DNA from: Volutella citrinella | Taxonomy: Eukaryota > Ascomycota > Sordariomycetes > Hypocreales > Nectriaceae | DNA length: 64,000 nt | Assembly: GCA_034401135.1 (NCBI GenBank) | Contig: JAWZSP010000001.1 | Location: 1,612,001 to 1,676,000 of the forward strand | Reading direction: 5' to 3' | Shown: positions 22,622 through 35,200 of the stretch, piece by piece | Numbering within the stretch: position 1 is the stretch's first letter | How the letters are laid out: each line of letters starts with the position of its first letter | Notes under the pieces: generated by a model | Told to the model about the DNA's origin: nothing | Seen by the model: only the letters and a program-made list of their open reading frames with translations | Database searches by the model: none | Translations under genes and position numbers: made by a program

Positions 22622-23357
22622 AATATTAAGGTATTCATGATTATGACTCCTCTAATGGGTCCTCAGAAACTAACGCATGCTTACTCTACAGCCTTTGAAT
22701 CAAGCATACTGGACAGGCTTGACAGCGAACCAAGGGAACTAACCAGAGCTTAGGGCTGATTGGTCCGCTGAGCGAGATAGGCGCTCAGGTGAAATAGCCA
22801 GAGTTTCCATGAAAAAAATAGGGCTTGCTCGGACTTTCCGTCCAGAGTCAGGTTTCCAATTCAACTTATTTCTCCAGGCATCACCAAGGTCACCAACAGA
22901 CTTGCAAGTGAGACAGTGCTCCTAAGTTAAGGATGTTGACGAATAACAGGACGGATAGAAGAAGGAAGCTGCCGAGACCCACTTGCTTCTCACGCTCAGC
23001 CCATTGCCGGGGCGGATAAATATACGGCCGTGCAGCCATCGCTGATTGGCCCAACGGCGGAAATGTGGTCATGGGCGTCTCGGGAAGGTGGGCAGCCTCG
23101 CTTGGTTTCCCAGCTCCTCGCGGCCACAGTCCTCCTCCTCGCAAAATTGCGTCCAGCGACGTTTCTGACACGGCCGACTCTCGGTTCCAGTCCTGCCAGC
23201 CCGCTCACACCCAGATACAGCATCGCATTCCCTCTCCGACCCCTCTGCCCTCCTCAAGGGCCGCGAATCCCCTCGCCTCGGGCCAGCCTTCTGCCGGCCC
23301 GCGCTTCTCCCACAAATTGCCCTGTCGGTCGCGGTGCGATCCCACGCCTCGCCCGCC
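22622..23357. other. Intergenic region and promoter of the RXT2-like gene
   Basis: 736 nt with no gene. CCAAT-type elements (for example ATTGGCCCAA near 23044) are consistent with a housekeeping promoter. Confidence 0.5.
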
Positions 23358-24983
23358 ATGGCGTCGCAACAGATCCTGTTCGCCGAAACAATAGCAGGCA
23401 TGAAGAAGGCATTCAAGAGAAGGGCTTACGGTATGGAATGACCCAAATCCCAGGCCCTCGTGGTCCCATTCGGCTGACCCGATTCCACGCGCCTCAGAAT
23501 CAGATTCCGATTCCGAGATTGAGAGCTACACCAACCGCGGCAACAAGCTCAAGAAGCGAGCTCGCTTCGTCCATAAAGGGCAATTGGTGCCGTCCAACGG
23601 ACCGAGCTCTTACAGAGAGGTACTGGTTCTCGTGTTCAGCTTCCCCTCCGTCACAGTCGCTCACCAAACTGCACAGTACGTCGAGTACGAAGGCGCCCGA
23701 CGAGCAATAATCCATCGCAACCCCCCCCTCGTCGACGAAGAGGGCTACGAGCTAGAAAGCGACGACGATGATGAGCGATTGCAAGAAGCCGAGATGGCGG
23801 CTGCGGACCTCAACCCGTACGCCAACATCCAAATACAACGTACGTCGATGAGAGTCAGCCAAACATCCAGCAGCATACTAACTCAAGTGCAGATATTCTT
23901 GCTCCTCTAACTGCGTCGACCGCATTGCCGACTCACCCCACACTTTCGAAGCCATTCACATCCCAGACACTCACGAGACTCGTTGATCAAAGCTGCGACA
24001 TCATGCGAAAGGAGAACCACTCGCTCTGGCAGGTCAGGCACCTACTGACGGCCCTGTGTGGCGATTACACGTGGGTTCCCTGCGAAACCATGGTCCGTCC
24101 ATCAGATGCCGAGCTCTACAACGAGGACCATGTAGCCGCGCACCTCCTAAGCCTCGCCAAGACTCTCGCCCAGCCGCCCGCACCGATAAATGGCGACACA
24201 CCAATGCACCTCGATGGCCTGAACGGAGAGGAGCATGCCGATGGCATTAGGGAAAGTCAACGATCTGGCACCGTCCAGGCCGAAGACCCCGATGTGGCCA
24301 TGGCGGATGCTGAAGCAGAAGCCGGGGTTCCCTCAGAGAAGAAGAGCGACGAGGGCGCGTCTAAGAATGGCAAAGATAAAAGCGATATCCAGCAAAAAAC
24401 TATTGCCGACGATGAGGCAGAGGCATCAGACAAAGACAAGCCCCAGGCAGATGTGGAGAAGAAAGATGCCGGTAATGGAGCGAATGATTCAGCCAGTCCC
24501 ACCAAGGTGGGCACCCTTCAAAACGGGGTCGGGGATTCCCAACCAGTCAACGAGGGGGGGGCTGAGGCGGCCGGCGCTCAAGATGGGTCGGTGGCAGCAT
24601 CGGATTCTCTGGATCAAATATTCGTGCACCCAATGTTCCTTGCGCCGACAGGAGCGAGACCAGATCGTGACGTGGGGCTCCCGGAGCCAGAAGCGGAGGA
24701 CGTGCGCCGGCTACTCGCACTCTATGTGCAGAAGCAAGAGGAGGTTTGCCGAGGCGCGAAGAAGATGTTCCTTGGGCTATTAAGGGCAGACAAGCTACGG
24801 AAAGACGTGCTGCACTGGTCCAAGGCTGAGGCACATTCAGGTCCGAACCGCGACATGTCGGACGGGGAGGATTGGTACGACAGGGAAGAATGGGGCCTCA
24901 CAGAGGACCTCAAGAAGGGGCAGGACGAAGAGGAGGAAGATACCCAGACGACTGGAAAGAAGACCAGGAACCGTCGGGCGTGA
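23358..24983 (+). CDS. RXT2: RXT2-like subunit of the Rpd3L histone deacetylase complex
   Basis: A nuclear corepressor subunit. Exons are 23358-23430, 23498-23619, 23677-23839 and 23893-24983, giving 482 aa. The N-terminal RXT2 domain is recognisable: ETIAGMKKAFKRRAY, an acidic DSDSEIE stretch, then SYTNRGNKLKKRARFVHKGQL and EYEGARRAIIHRNPPLVDEEG, followed by an acidic helix ending in NPYANIQI. A second conserved block around LVDQSCDIMRKENHSLWQVRHLLTALCGD lies near residues 155-185. The middle is long, acidic and disordered (Asp, Glu, Lys and Ala rich, about 210-350). The C-terminus has a conserved-looking helix (LLALYVQKQEEVCRGAKKMF) and a Glu-rich tail. All splice sites preserve family residues. 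Assignment relies on N-terminal domain recognition. Confidence 0.82.
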
Positions 24984-25799
24984 TGTCAACGTGCCGGTCT
25001 ATAATGATGTCTCTCAGGGGGGTACTCGGCCTGCGATCAAGGTCTGGCTGTCGTCTTTTGCTATTTTTACCGTTACAGAGCGCATGACTGGGACGGATAC
25101 CGACTGGCTTGTCTTTTTTTCCTTTTCTTTTTTAATTTTGTTTGGCGCTGGGCGTTGGACATGGAAACATGGGTGAGCGAACACCGGGCCGCCTCTGGAT
25201 GGACGGCACCTGGGATGTACATGTATGGGCCATGTGTGGAACTGCAGCGTATAGTAGTAGTTTCGATAGAGCATCGGTACCTAGACAAGCATCATCGAAT
25301 TCGAATTTTATGACTGGAGATGGAGATGCTGCGCGTGTTACTCGGTGTAGGTTGTCAGTCTGAGGGGAGAGGGCCTTCCTAGCACACTGCCGTTGTTGTA
25401 ATGGCCTACGACGGCTAGCAGTGCCCGGCTGTGGTGGCCCCCGGAACGCGGAGCTGGGCACCCCCGGATTTTTTTTGTGGCCAGGGGCTCGTGTGTGCGG
25501 TGCCTTGTTATGACGTGGTGCCTTCAACCATTCCTCTTCCGCCCTTCCGCCAGCTTCCTGCTCCATCCATCCTCCATCACTAGCGCCTCCCATGTGAAAG
25601 TGAATTTCCCGCCATCCCGCTTCAGCTCCCTCTTGCTCGCCCAACAATTTTTTGGTGTCTTGTGCGCAAGCTCTCGATTCCTTCTTGCCGTGAAACCCCC
25701 CGCGTGATACACTGCGCCTTCTGCTGCTTCTGCTTCATTGGCTGCGTCTTCGAGCTCCGTTTCCTTGTTCGCCTCGTCCCCATCCGCCCCCCCGTCGTC
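24984..25799. other. Intergenic region
   Basis: 816 nt between the RXT2-like stop and the OPI3 start. No gene was seen. The last 300 nt are pyrimidine-rich on the plus strand, typical of a fungal promoter and leader. Confidence 0.5.
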
Positions 25800-26665
25800 A
25801 TGGATTCCCTCGTGAGCGACTTCGTCGACTACATCGACTTGTCCAAGGAGAGCTTATTCGGTAAGCCCCCGGCTAGAGCTCCTCCTTTGGAGCTGCCCAT
25901 GGCATTGTGCCGATTTGGTTGGATCCCCGAATGCTCATTGCTGTGATTTTCAGTGTCTGCCGCCTCGATTGCCTTTAACCCTCTGTTCTGGAAGTGAGTC
26001 TCGTGTCCATCTCTCAACCGCCGACCCACAACAAAGTGCTAACCCCACCGCAGCATCGTCGCCCGCCAAGGTAACCCGCCCCAATCGAAACGTCTCTACC
26101 AACCCCCGAGGAGGTAGAGCTGTGGCCAGCAGAGCTTGCAGCTAACAATCCCTCACCAGAGTACAAGAACAAAATCCTCACGAAACTGTTCGGTGGCCGA
26201 TCCCAAACCGCCTGCTATGCCCTCGCCTTCACCATCTTCTCGCTCGGCATTATCCGCGACCTCATCTACAAGAACGCCATCTCCCAGCAGCCCACGCACC
26301 CCGCGCTCGAGAATGACTACGTCAGGGCCGCTGCCGTTACGCTCTTCGTCTCCGGAAACGTCCTCGTCCTGACCTCCACCTGGGCCCTGGGTATCACGGG
26401 CACCTTCCTCGGCGACTACTTTGGCATCCTCATGGACAAGATGGTGACGGGCTTCCCGTTCAACGTCTCGAGCTCGCCCATGTACACGGGCTCCGCCATG
26501 AGCTTCCTCGCCACCGCCCTCTGGTTCGCCAAGCCTGCCGGCGTCGTCCTGACCCTGTGGGTTCAGATCGTGTACATCGTCGCCCTCAAGTTCGAGGACC
26601 CCTTCACGGCCGAGATCTACGCCAAGCGTGAGCGCGAGCGCGCCGCCGGCAAGAAGAAGAACTAA
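25800..26665 (+). CDS. OPI3: Phosphatidyl-N-methylethanolamine N-methyltransferase
   Basis: Catalyses the last methylations of phosphatidylethanolamine to phosphatidylcholine in the ER membrane using S-adenosylmethionine. Exons are 25800-25860, 25954-25993, 26054-26070 and 26160-26665, giving 207 aa, almost the length of yeast Opi3 (206). Four hydrophobic segments are visible. Family residues include the ARQEYKNKILTKLFGG segment, GNVLVLTSTWALGITGTFLGDYFGILM, the cofactor-binding region around FPFNVSSSPMYTGS, and the C-terminal FEDPFTAEIYAKRERER with a Lys tail. The third exon is only 17 nt and the second 40 nt; splicing them in is required to join FNPLFWN to the EYKNKI segment. Convergent with methionyl-tRNA synthetase. 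Confidence 0.94.
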
Positions 26666-27376
26666 GTATCGGGGCTTGGCCAGAAAGCCGTTTGCGTGCA
26701 TGTGTGATGGATTCATCTGTGTTCGCCTGCTTGTCCGCACACGACGATTACCGTGGCCTGAACTGCGCACCGTGTCAAAATTTACATCATATAAAGGAGT
26801 TCAACCGGAGGGAATGTGTCTTTCAACAGACCTGTCAGGGTTTATTCTAGTCCGTCACATTGACAACTTCACTACTCAATCAATATAGAAGAAATCCCGA
26901 AACATCAACAGCTCGCCATTAACAATATACAGCTAGCCCACTCACAACGCTCCAGACGAACCTGTCGCCCCCACGACGCGCTGCGGTTCGCCTCGAGTAT
27001 CGCATTTACACGCGAAAGCAATCAATAGACATCATAGCAGGAGGTGAGTTACTCAAATGAATCTCTATCCACCACGACGCGAACCTGCAGGCTTTTACTG
27101 TCACGGAGGGCTGCCTTCACCATGATCAATAACATAAAGTACTCATGGCGACATCTCTCATTGTACATCGTCTAGAAACCATCTAGCGCATCTAGTCTTC
27201 ATCAGTCGATCTTTCATCCGCTATACATGTCCCCCCGACCCAGACTCCTTCACAATCCGTGTTGAATCCACTTCGCCCCGTCCCTTGATAATTTGCACAG
27301 GCGCAGTGTCCTAGCCTACCCCCTTTGCCGTCACAAACAAAGCATCCAATCTAGTCGGTCAAACGGTAGTAGCCGC
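26666..27376. other. Convergent intergenic region
   Basis: 711 nt tail-to-tail spacer between OPI3 and methionyl-tRNA synthetase. No gene was seen; it presumably holds both 3' UTRs. Confidence 0.55.
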
Positions 27377-29456
27377 TTACGGCTTGGGAGCCTCTGGCGA
27401 TGCCTCAGACTTCTCAGGGGCAGAGGCCTCGACGGGCTTCTCGGCGGCAGGCTTCTCAGCCTCGGCGGCGCCCTCTGCCTGGCGGAGGGCGAGCTTCTTT
27501 TGCTTCTTCTTCTCCTTGGCGGCCTTCTTGGCGGCGGCCTTTTCGGCCTCGAGGGCCTTTTGCTTCCGGATCTCCTCGCCACCAAAGGCCTCGCGCCACT
27601 CGTCGATCCTCGAGGCGGGGATCTGGGTGAAGAGCAGCTTGGGCTCGGCAATGGCCTGGCCGGGCTTAACGACGTCGCCAGTCCAGGTCTCGGGCACGGT
27701 GATGAGGCCGGGGCAGCCAATCTGCTCGAGGATGGACTCGGCGGTGGAGGGCATGTAGGGGCTGACGATGCTGGCGAGGAGCTGGAGGTGGTTGATGCCG
27801 AGGCCGATGACGGCGGCGCAGCGCTCGGGCTCATCGATCAGCAGCTGGTTGTTGAGCTTGCTGTCCTGGAGGAGCTTGTTACCGAGGCCGGAGATCTGCA
27901 TGACGGTCGCCAGACCGGCTCGAAGCTTGATGGCCTCGAGGTTGGCAATGTACGTCTTGAGCAGCTCATTGGTCTCCTTCTTGTGCTCCTCGAGGCGCTC
28001 GTCGGTGTACTTTGTGTAGTCGGGGACGATGCCGTCCATCTTGGCCTTGCAGAACTTGAGGATTCGCTGGTTGAGGTTGCCCAGGTTCTTGAGCAGGTCG
28101 TTGTTGTTGGCGTCAATGAACTCCTGCCACTTGAACTCGGAATCGGATGACTCGGGGCGGCGCGAGAGGAGGTAGTACCGCCACACATCGGGGTCGACGC
28201 CCGTCTGTTGGGCCGTGTTTCCGAAAACGCCGACGCCCTTGGACTTGCTGAACTTGCCTCCCTCGTAGTTGAGGTACTCAGTTGTCGACAGCTTGTGGAC
28301 CTTGGTCCAGTTGCCCCTGGAGCCAATCTGAGAAGCAGGGAAGATGATGGTGTGGAAGCTGGTTGCCTAGTGTCAGTGCGGTTTCAAGTCAGCAGCGCAG
28401 GAGGAGGGGGGGCAGCACTCACGGGATGTTGTCCTTGCCCATGAACTGGTAGAGCTTGACGTTGTCGGGGTTCTTCCACCACTTTTCCCAGTTGTTGCCG
28501 TTGATGTCGCCGGCGTCGGTGTAGTTTTTGGTGATGGAGACGTAGCCGATGCAGGCGTCGAACCAGACATAGAAGACCTTGTTGGCGTACTCCTCGTCGC
28601 TGAGGCCCTCGAGGCCCTTGGGGAGGGGAACTCCCCACTTCAGATCTCGGGTGATGCCGCGGGGCAGCAAGCCCTTGTCGATCCAAGACTGGGTGACGGA
28701 GACACAGTTGGGGCTCCATTCGCCCTCGACGCTGCTCCTCTTGAACCAGGCGACCAGCTCCTCCTTGAGGGCGTCCAGCCGCAGGTACAGGTGTTTTGTC
28801 TTTCGCTTCTCGGGGGTCGCGCCGTCGAGCTTGCAGTGGGGGTTGATGAGCCAGCCGGTGGCCTTAACCTCGGTCTCGCCGTCGCCGGCGGCGGCATGGG
28901 GGTCCTTCTCGGGCTCGAAGGCGTCTAGCAGGCTGCCGCAGGCGTCGCACTGGTCGCCACGGGCGCCGAGGTCGTGGCAGATGCTGCACTCGCCCTCGAC
29001 GAAGCGGTCGGCGAGGAACTTGGAGTGGGCGGGGGTCGGGCAGAAGGGCTGGGTGGTCTCGCGCTCCTCGATGTAGTCGTTCTTCCACAGATCGACAAAC
29101 ATCTGCTGGACGATCTGGGTCTGCTGCTCGGTCGGAGTGCGGCCAAAGATGTCAAAGTCGATGCGGAACCAGTCGTAGATCTCCTTGTGCACCTTGTGGT
29201 ACTTGGCGCACAGCTCGGCGGGCTCCATGCCCTCCTCGAGGGCCTTCGTCTCGGTGGCGGTGCCATACTCGTCGGAGCCGCAGATGTAGAGGGTCTGGTG
29301 GCCGCGGGCCTTGCAGAAGCGGGCAAAGACATCGGCGGACAGGACGCTGCCAATGATGTTGCCCAGGTGAGGGACGTTGTTGACATAGGGCAGGGCACTA
29401 GTGACGAGGATGTTTCGCTTGCCCTCGACGGGCAGCACGGGGCCTGTGGAACCCAT
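27377..29456 (-). CDS. MES1: Methionyl-tRNA synthetase, cytoplasmic
   Basis: Charges tRNA(Met) with methionine. Two exons, 29456-28423 and 28358-27377, with a 64-nt intron (branch CTGAC), giving 671 aa. Class I synthetase signatures are present: HLGN at residues 30-33 (HIGH motif) and KFSKS at 380-384 (KMSKS motif). A zinc-knuckle insertion (CSIC, then CDAC) lies about residues 165-185, and [16 protein letters not shown] precedes the intron. The anticodon-binding helical domain follows. The C-terminus is a Lys/Ala/Glu-rich helix ([13 protein letters not shown]) and a Pro/Ser tail, not an EMAP-type tRNA-binding domain. No mitochondrial presequence follows the ATG at 29456; the frame is open upstream, but the ATG fits the family start. 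Confidence 0.96.
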
Positions 29457-30547
29457 GGTTGGAAAACACTCGTCGCGGCTTGTCAGAGACGAGGATTCGG
29501 ACGGCTGAAGAGTCGCGGCAGAGGCGAGGTTGTATGGTGGTAGGTGAGTCACAAGCGCTGGCACGCCTGCTTTTCTTCTGTTGACAAAATTCGTGGTGGC
29601 ATGGCGGGGGCGGGGGAGGGGCGGTCTCGCACAGACCGACCGCCGGTGGTCGGTCATGTGTGGATTTTCAAAGTCTAGGGTAAGCAGTCGCGGCGACGTG
29701 AGGGACCCCAACAGTAGGTAGCACGTCAACGAGCCCTTGTGATTCGTTATACTGTGCAACTAGGTGGGCATACATACAGTGACAGTTTTAGTCTACAGTT
29801 GATTCTGCAGCTTTGTTGCGCCAGCCTATGGCTTGCTTCTAAAAACTCCTAGTCTTCAAGGCTACATCAAAGTTGCCATGTAGCAGCTCCAGTATCAAGC
29901 AGTCGAATTTCGGGAGCAGAGACAGCGAACAACTCAGCATTGCGAAACAAACAAAAATTTACATCCCCAAGCGCATCTCGCTGTATTTCTGCATATTGCG
30001 TCGGGAAATTGGATCTCAAGAGTCACAAGACACTGCTTCATACCCGATGGCATGGCGGCGGCTCGGGTGATCTGATGGCCTCGCTCCAGCCATTGGGCAT
30101 TGGAGGGTTGCTAGTGGTCCAGCTCCCGCCAAGCAGCCCACCCCAGCCATCTTGGTCAGGCTGTCCACCACTGTATCAGCCCCGCGCCTGCGCCTGTGCT
30201 TGTGCGCGCAACCCCACCATTGCTGGGTACAGCCGCTTCCCCCCCAAACACAATGGGAGCTGCCTGCCTCTTGTACTCACAAAACAGAGACAGCTCCCTC
30301 TCCGCGTCTTGCCTCACACAACCCTCCTTCACCTCGGCCTGTCTCGCCTCGCGACGCCTCTGAAAACTCTCCGACGCCTTCGCCGGAGCTCCCCGCCGCG
30401 CCCGTCGCCGCTGCTGTTACGTCATTCCTCGGCTGGCCCTCCGCCTCGACCCCACGTGTACCTTGTGGTGTGCCTTGTTCAAGGGAGATAGCATCATCCC
30501 GGGCTTCTGCAGTTGACTACTGCGACCTCGCCGCACTAGAGCCCATC
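29457..30547. promoter_or_regulatory. Divergent promoter region between methionyl-tRNA synthetase and LSB5
   Basis: 1.09 kb with no gene. The last 350 nt are pyrimidine-rich on the plus strand, consistent with an LSB5 leader. Confidence 0.5.
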
Positions 30548-32218
30548 ATGTTCCGCTCTGTACGTCCATCTTGCTCGCCGCAGACCCTCTCATGCGCTTC
30601 GCCGTGGCCGTGGGCTGAGTTACCCTGGGCGGCTGCATATCGGCTGCCGTTGAGCCTGCCCACTCATGAGCTATTTGCCCAGCAACGCTCACGATGCACT
30701 CACACACCTTGGTCGTAAACGGGTGCTAACCCCCGCCATAGGAAAAGCCGTACTCGGCTGTCACTGTCGCCATCGAAAACCTCACCTCGGAGTCGTATGA
30801 GGAGGAGGACTTTGGCGGCATCCCCGAGCTTGTCGATGTCATCAAGCTCCAGGCCACGGGCCCCCGCGAGGCTTCGCGAGCCATTCGCAAAAAGCTAAAG
30901 TATGGAAACAAGCACAGGCAGCTCCGTGCCCTCGTCATTCTTGACATGCTTATCCAGAACGCCGGCTCCAACTTCCAGCGCACCTTTGCTGACGAGCCTC
31001 TGCTGGAGCGCTTGCGAGTCTGTGGATCCGACACATTGTCGGATCCCGCAGTCAAGGAAAAGTGCAGAGTTTTGTTCCGTAGCTGGGCTTCCTATGCCGG
31101 GACACCCGGACTTGACCGAATCGCCAGATTGCACAAGGTATGCAATTAGATATGTGAAGTTTTTGGAGACGACGAATGGAGTCAACGCTGACCTTACTAC
31201 AGGAACTCCCTAAGAGGAAAGTTGCGGCCACGCAAGAACGGTCAAAGGTCATCCGAGAGACTGAAAACCCATTTGGCGACGACGAGGAGGAGGAAGCGGC
31301 TGCCAAGGCCGCACAAAAGAAGGCAGCCGCCGGTGGGCCTTCCAGCGTAGCGGCATCTCACTCTCACACCAAGTCTTCTTCCGGCTCCGGGTCATTCTTC
31401 GGCTCATCCAAGGATAAGAAGAAGGATAAAACCAAGGGCAAGCGTAAGGGCTTCAACTTGGAGGCCGAGCAAGACAACATGAAGATGGCCATTTCAGATT
31501 CGTCCTCTGCTTCCAGGAGTCTGCTGGATATCTTGCAGACAGTCAACCGAGAGCACGAGCAAATCTCCGAGAACCAAATGGCCCTGGAGCGGTTTGAGGC
31601 TTGCAAGACCTTGCGTCGAAGAATTCTACGTTATGTGTGTATCTGTTTCAAATGCGAGCTTCGGGACACGGGACTAATTGTTCTCGTTATTAGATCCATA
31701 ACGTCGATCAGGAGGAGTGGCTCAACGGTCTACTCAATGCCAACGACGAGCTCGTCCACGCTCTCATGTCCTTTGAGCAGCTGGATCGATCCATCGACGC
31801 AGACAGCGACTCGGACGATGAACTCGCCGAGCAGGCCCATCTTTACCGTAGTATGTCCCAATTCACTGGCCGGACGCCAACAGCAACAGTGACCGCGACT
31901 AACACATGCGCAGTGATCACAGAAAAGGGCAAAGAGAATATGGCCAAAGAACGAGCCCAGTCGCCAACCTCAAATGTCCCCGACCTTTCGGGCCTAAACA
32001 TTGACTCCTCCTCTCACGCCCTTGCTGCACCTCCTCGACCTCCTCCCATTCCCAGGCCGTCCCAGGCCCAGCCTCCCCGGCCGCCTAGGCCAACACCTCG
32101 TCCCATAGCACCTCCACCGCCAAAGGCCGATGATGAGGACGACGATGACGACCCTTTCGGTGACAAACACGGGATTGAAACACCTCGATTTGAGCGAGAC
32201 CAACCGCGATGGTCATGA
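30548..32218 (+). CDS. LSB5: VHS and GAT domain adaptor, LSB5-like
   Basis: A cytosolic adaptor linking endocytic vesicles, ubiquitin and actin patches (yeast Lsb5 binds Las17). Exons are 30548-30559, 30742-31137, 31203-31634, 31694-31850 and 31914-32218, giving 433 aa. The first coding exon encodes only MFRS before a 182-nt intron. A VHS domain covers about residues 5-136 (YSAVTVAIENLTSE at its start, GNKHRQLRALVILDMLIQNAG as core). A linker with NPFGDDEEEE and Lys-rich segments follows, then a GAT-type helical bundle (about 220-320; LLDILQTVNREHE, LRRRILRYIHNVDQEEWLNGLL). The tail is Pro-rich (about 355-400, likely SH3 ligands) and ends with an acidic DDDPFGDKHG motif. Confidence 0.93.
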
Positions 32219-35200
32219 GACGGGCGATGGTGATAGAATTTACCGGCTAGTAGTACTTTATATAACTCTGAACTCAGTCAATCCCACTATGACATGACAA
32301 CCAAGCACGAGCTATACCGTGTTACTACTGCAACATTACGACATCAATGCTTCCCTCCCGATCAGCTGCCTACCTGGACCCAAGGCCATCACGCTCAGGC
32401 CCTGACATCTAAGGGTCGCCCACGCCCGCATTCTGTTTTCATGTGATTGCCCAGCCCTCCTAGCTACAAACACATGATGGAGGATGAAGATACAGGGTAG
32501 CATGTGTTTCACGACTACCCGAACCCAACTTCGAAACGATCAACATACGTCGATCTTATGCTCCGCCTCGGGCCAGCCCCAGCCTGAAACTTGCGCTTGC
32601 TCGGCCCATGGACGGCGCCCAAAAAGCGCCGGACGGCAATGTAAGACGGGTTGCCGTTCAAACAACGGCGGCTCACCACCATCCACCGTTCTGGAGCGAG
32701 CCACCGCCCCTCCTACGACGACGACATGTGCACGCCCTAACGAATCCCTCGAGCTGTAACCACGCACTCCGTTCAAGAGGAGAAGGGACGGGGCAGACGG
32801 GCCCCTTGGCAGGCGAAAATGAACCGCGAACCGCGCTGTGACGTGACGCAGCTCCAGTCTCCATGAGTCTCCCAGGCCCGAAAAGTCCCTGACCGCCTGC
32901 CCGCTGTCGCTGTGAATTGTCATGAAATCTTCCTCAGAGGGCCGGGGAACATGGGCCCCAGCTCATGCATGTACAAGTGCCTTATTAGCTGCGCGAGTGC
33001 ATACAATCTCCACGGGCAGCAGCGGGCCTCTTGGGGACCGGTACTTGCGTGCTGATTGGGCCTTGTTCACGGACAGAGAGGCAAGGGGGGCGTGTGTAAT
33101 TGTGCCCAACACTCGCTCCAGCAAGGTCTTGTAAGATTAGGGGCCTCCGCACGCGAGCAGGGCAAATTTCCCTCCCCCGTTCGAAACGCCAAGCCCTACG
33201 CCGCCGAAGCTCTCGTTGAAAAAGCAAAAAGAAAGTGAGCATCGGAATGGACGCCTTCTAGAAATGTGACAGCCCGCAATTTCAAAGTTCAAACGTCACT
33301 AGCCGGGTCAGCCGAACCACGCAGGGCTGTATGAACTCGCTCGCGCGCCCGGATGCCATGGCATGGTAGGCGTTGCGTCCCTGCTTACCCCTCCATCTGG
33401 GAAAATGCCCGGAAGAAGGAAATACACTGCAAACTGGAAATAAGGAAAAAAAGGAGGCTGGCTGCGTGAACCATGAGATCGCAATGGGGTTGTTGACCAA
33501 CTTGGTTCGGCAGGCCGATATTACACGGATAACCACGTCGGCCCCTGCCAACGATGGAAAAGGAGAGCATCGTATAGCACAAGCCAGATATTGATGTAAT
33601 AGAGCAGGCGCAGCATAACATAACATAATACACAATGCATCCCGCGCCGGGGGATACGTGTAGATCGGGGACCTGAAGATCACTAGGGTGGGAGCGGGTC
33701 TCGCGCCTTTGACCATGAGCGTCTGACAATTTGCGGGTGCTTACCATGTAATAGGGCAAAGAGCTGCAACCCCAGTTGGGCAAACCGATTGGTGCTGGAC
33801 ATAGTATGCCGCGCAGGGCTCGTCTTATAACCTCAAGGCCGCGATGGAGTTGGTCTTATAGACTGAATAAAAAGACAGCAGACGACTGCCAAAGCTCGGT
33901 GGCTCTGCCTCGCGTGAGCTCCTGGCCGGTGCTCCCAGTCCGTCTCCCGCTGTGCAGAAAACACAGTCGTCTGAGTGATCTGAACGCATCTGAACTCGGC
34001 AGCTATGGACACCGTCCATGCCGCGGGGACTGGGCGGACGCGGCAGAACCGGAAAGGGCCTGGGGGGTAGGATTGCGTACAGCTGTACGTAGTAAAGCGA
34101 GCCAAGGAACAGAATCCAGTGGCCCAAGAGCAGGGAAACATTCTCTATCCGTAGATCCCGTGGTCCGAGAGAATTCAATGCCAGAATCTGGCCTCGTCAG
34201 TCTGCGCCCCTCCCCGATTGCCAGGACCAGGGACCTTCGTCGCTTGCGTCTCGACCCTGGTCGCCAAGTCCTTCCAGCTACTCTTCCGCCGACGGAGCTC
34301 CGGGCGCAACACAACGGTCACAGGCTGAGACACGCCTGTTCGCACCACAGCCGGCGCGCCGACGGCATTCTCAGCCCAGGGCGTCTGGTGGCCAGGAGGG
34401 CCAGCGAGCATGCATATGGAGAGACTGGAGAGAGGGAGCCCACCCGGTAGCGCAACGCGCGATGTGAGCATCGTACTATCGAGATGTGGAGAGATGAGGC
34501 AGAGGGCTGAAATCTTGCCCAGCGACGATGGAGCCGCCCCATCCCCAGCTTTCCGCCACATGACCTCGATGACTTGGCGATTCGCTGTCCTGCGTATGAG
34601 CATGGTAGGTTTTCGGCATCGCGAAATTGCACCTCTGGCGACCGGCTCAACGCCGTCTCCACCTCACCTGAGGATAGCGCCTCCCGATGCAATCAAAGCA
34701 TTGAAATGAGGGACATGGCGTGCCATTGTGGGAGGGGGAGGAGGGTGGCACGTCACCAGGTTCGTCCCCTGGTGTCGACGCAAAAGCTGCTGATCAACCT
34801 CTTGTCAAGATGACATGACATGCCATCTGAGAGCCGATTCTGCATCAACGTCCGTGTCTTGCGTCGCAGAAGTTGCGTTCAGGCCAGCAGTTACTCCCTC
34901 GCCACGATCTAGCGTTGCATTCTGGGGGACGGGATGACAGAGGCAATCGCAACAGAAGCAAAGAGTGCATGCCGGCATCAACGACCCCTCGTGGCAGCCG
35001 CCGGTCTGGGACATCCTTGTCAATGCCCTCTGTTCCGTCGCGGAGCGCAGCAGACCATCAGCTGTGAGCACCTTGCTGATGAGGCCCGCGCGCACCTCCA
35101 CAGCTTCTGGAAGTCTTCCATGAATTGTTTCAAGACAAAGGGTGCGTGCGGAATGGCTGCCCACTGGTCTAGCCACAGCACACACCCCTCTGTCGTGTCT

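Noticed and set aside
33776..34450. 224-codon plus-strand frame in the gene desert
   Set aside because: Arg/Ser-biased composition, starts at ATG by chance, no recognisable domain.
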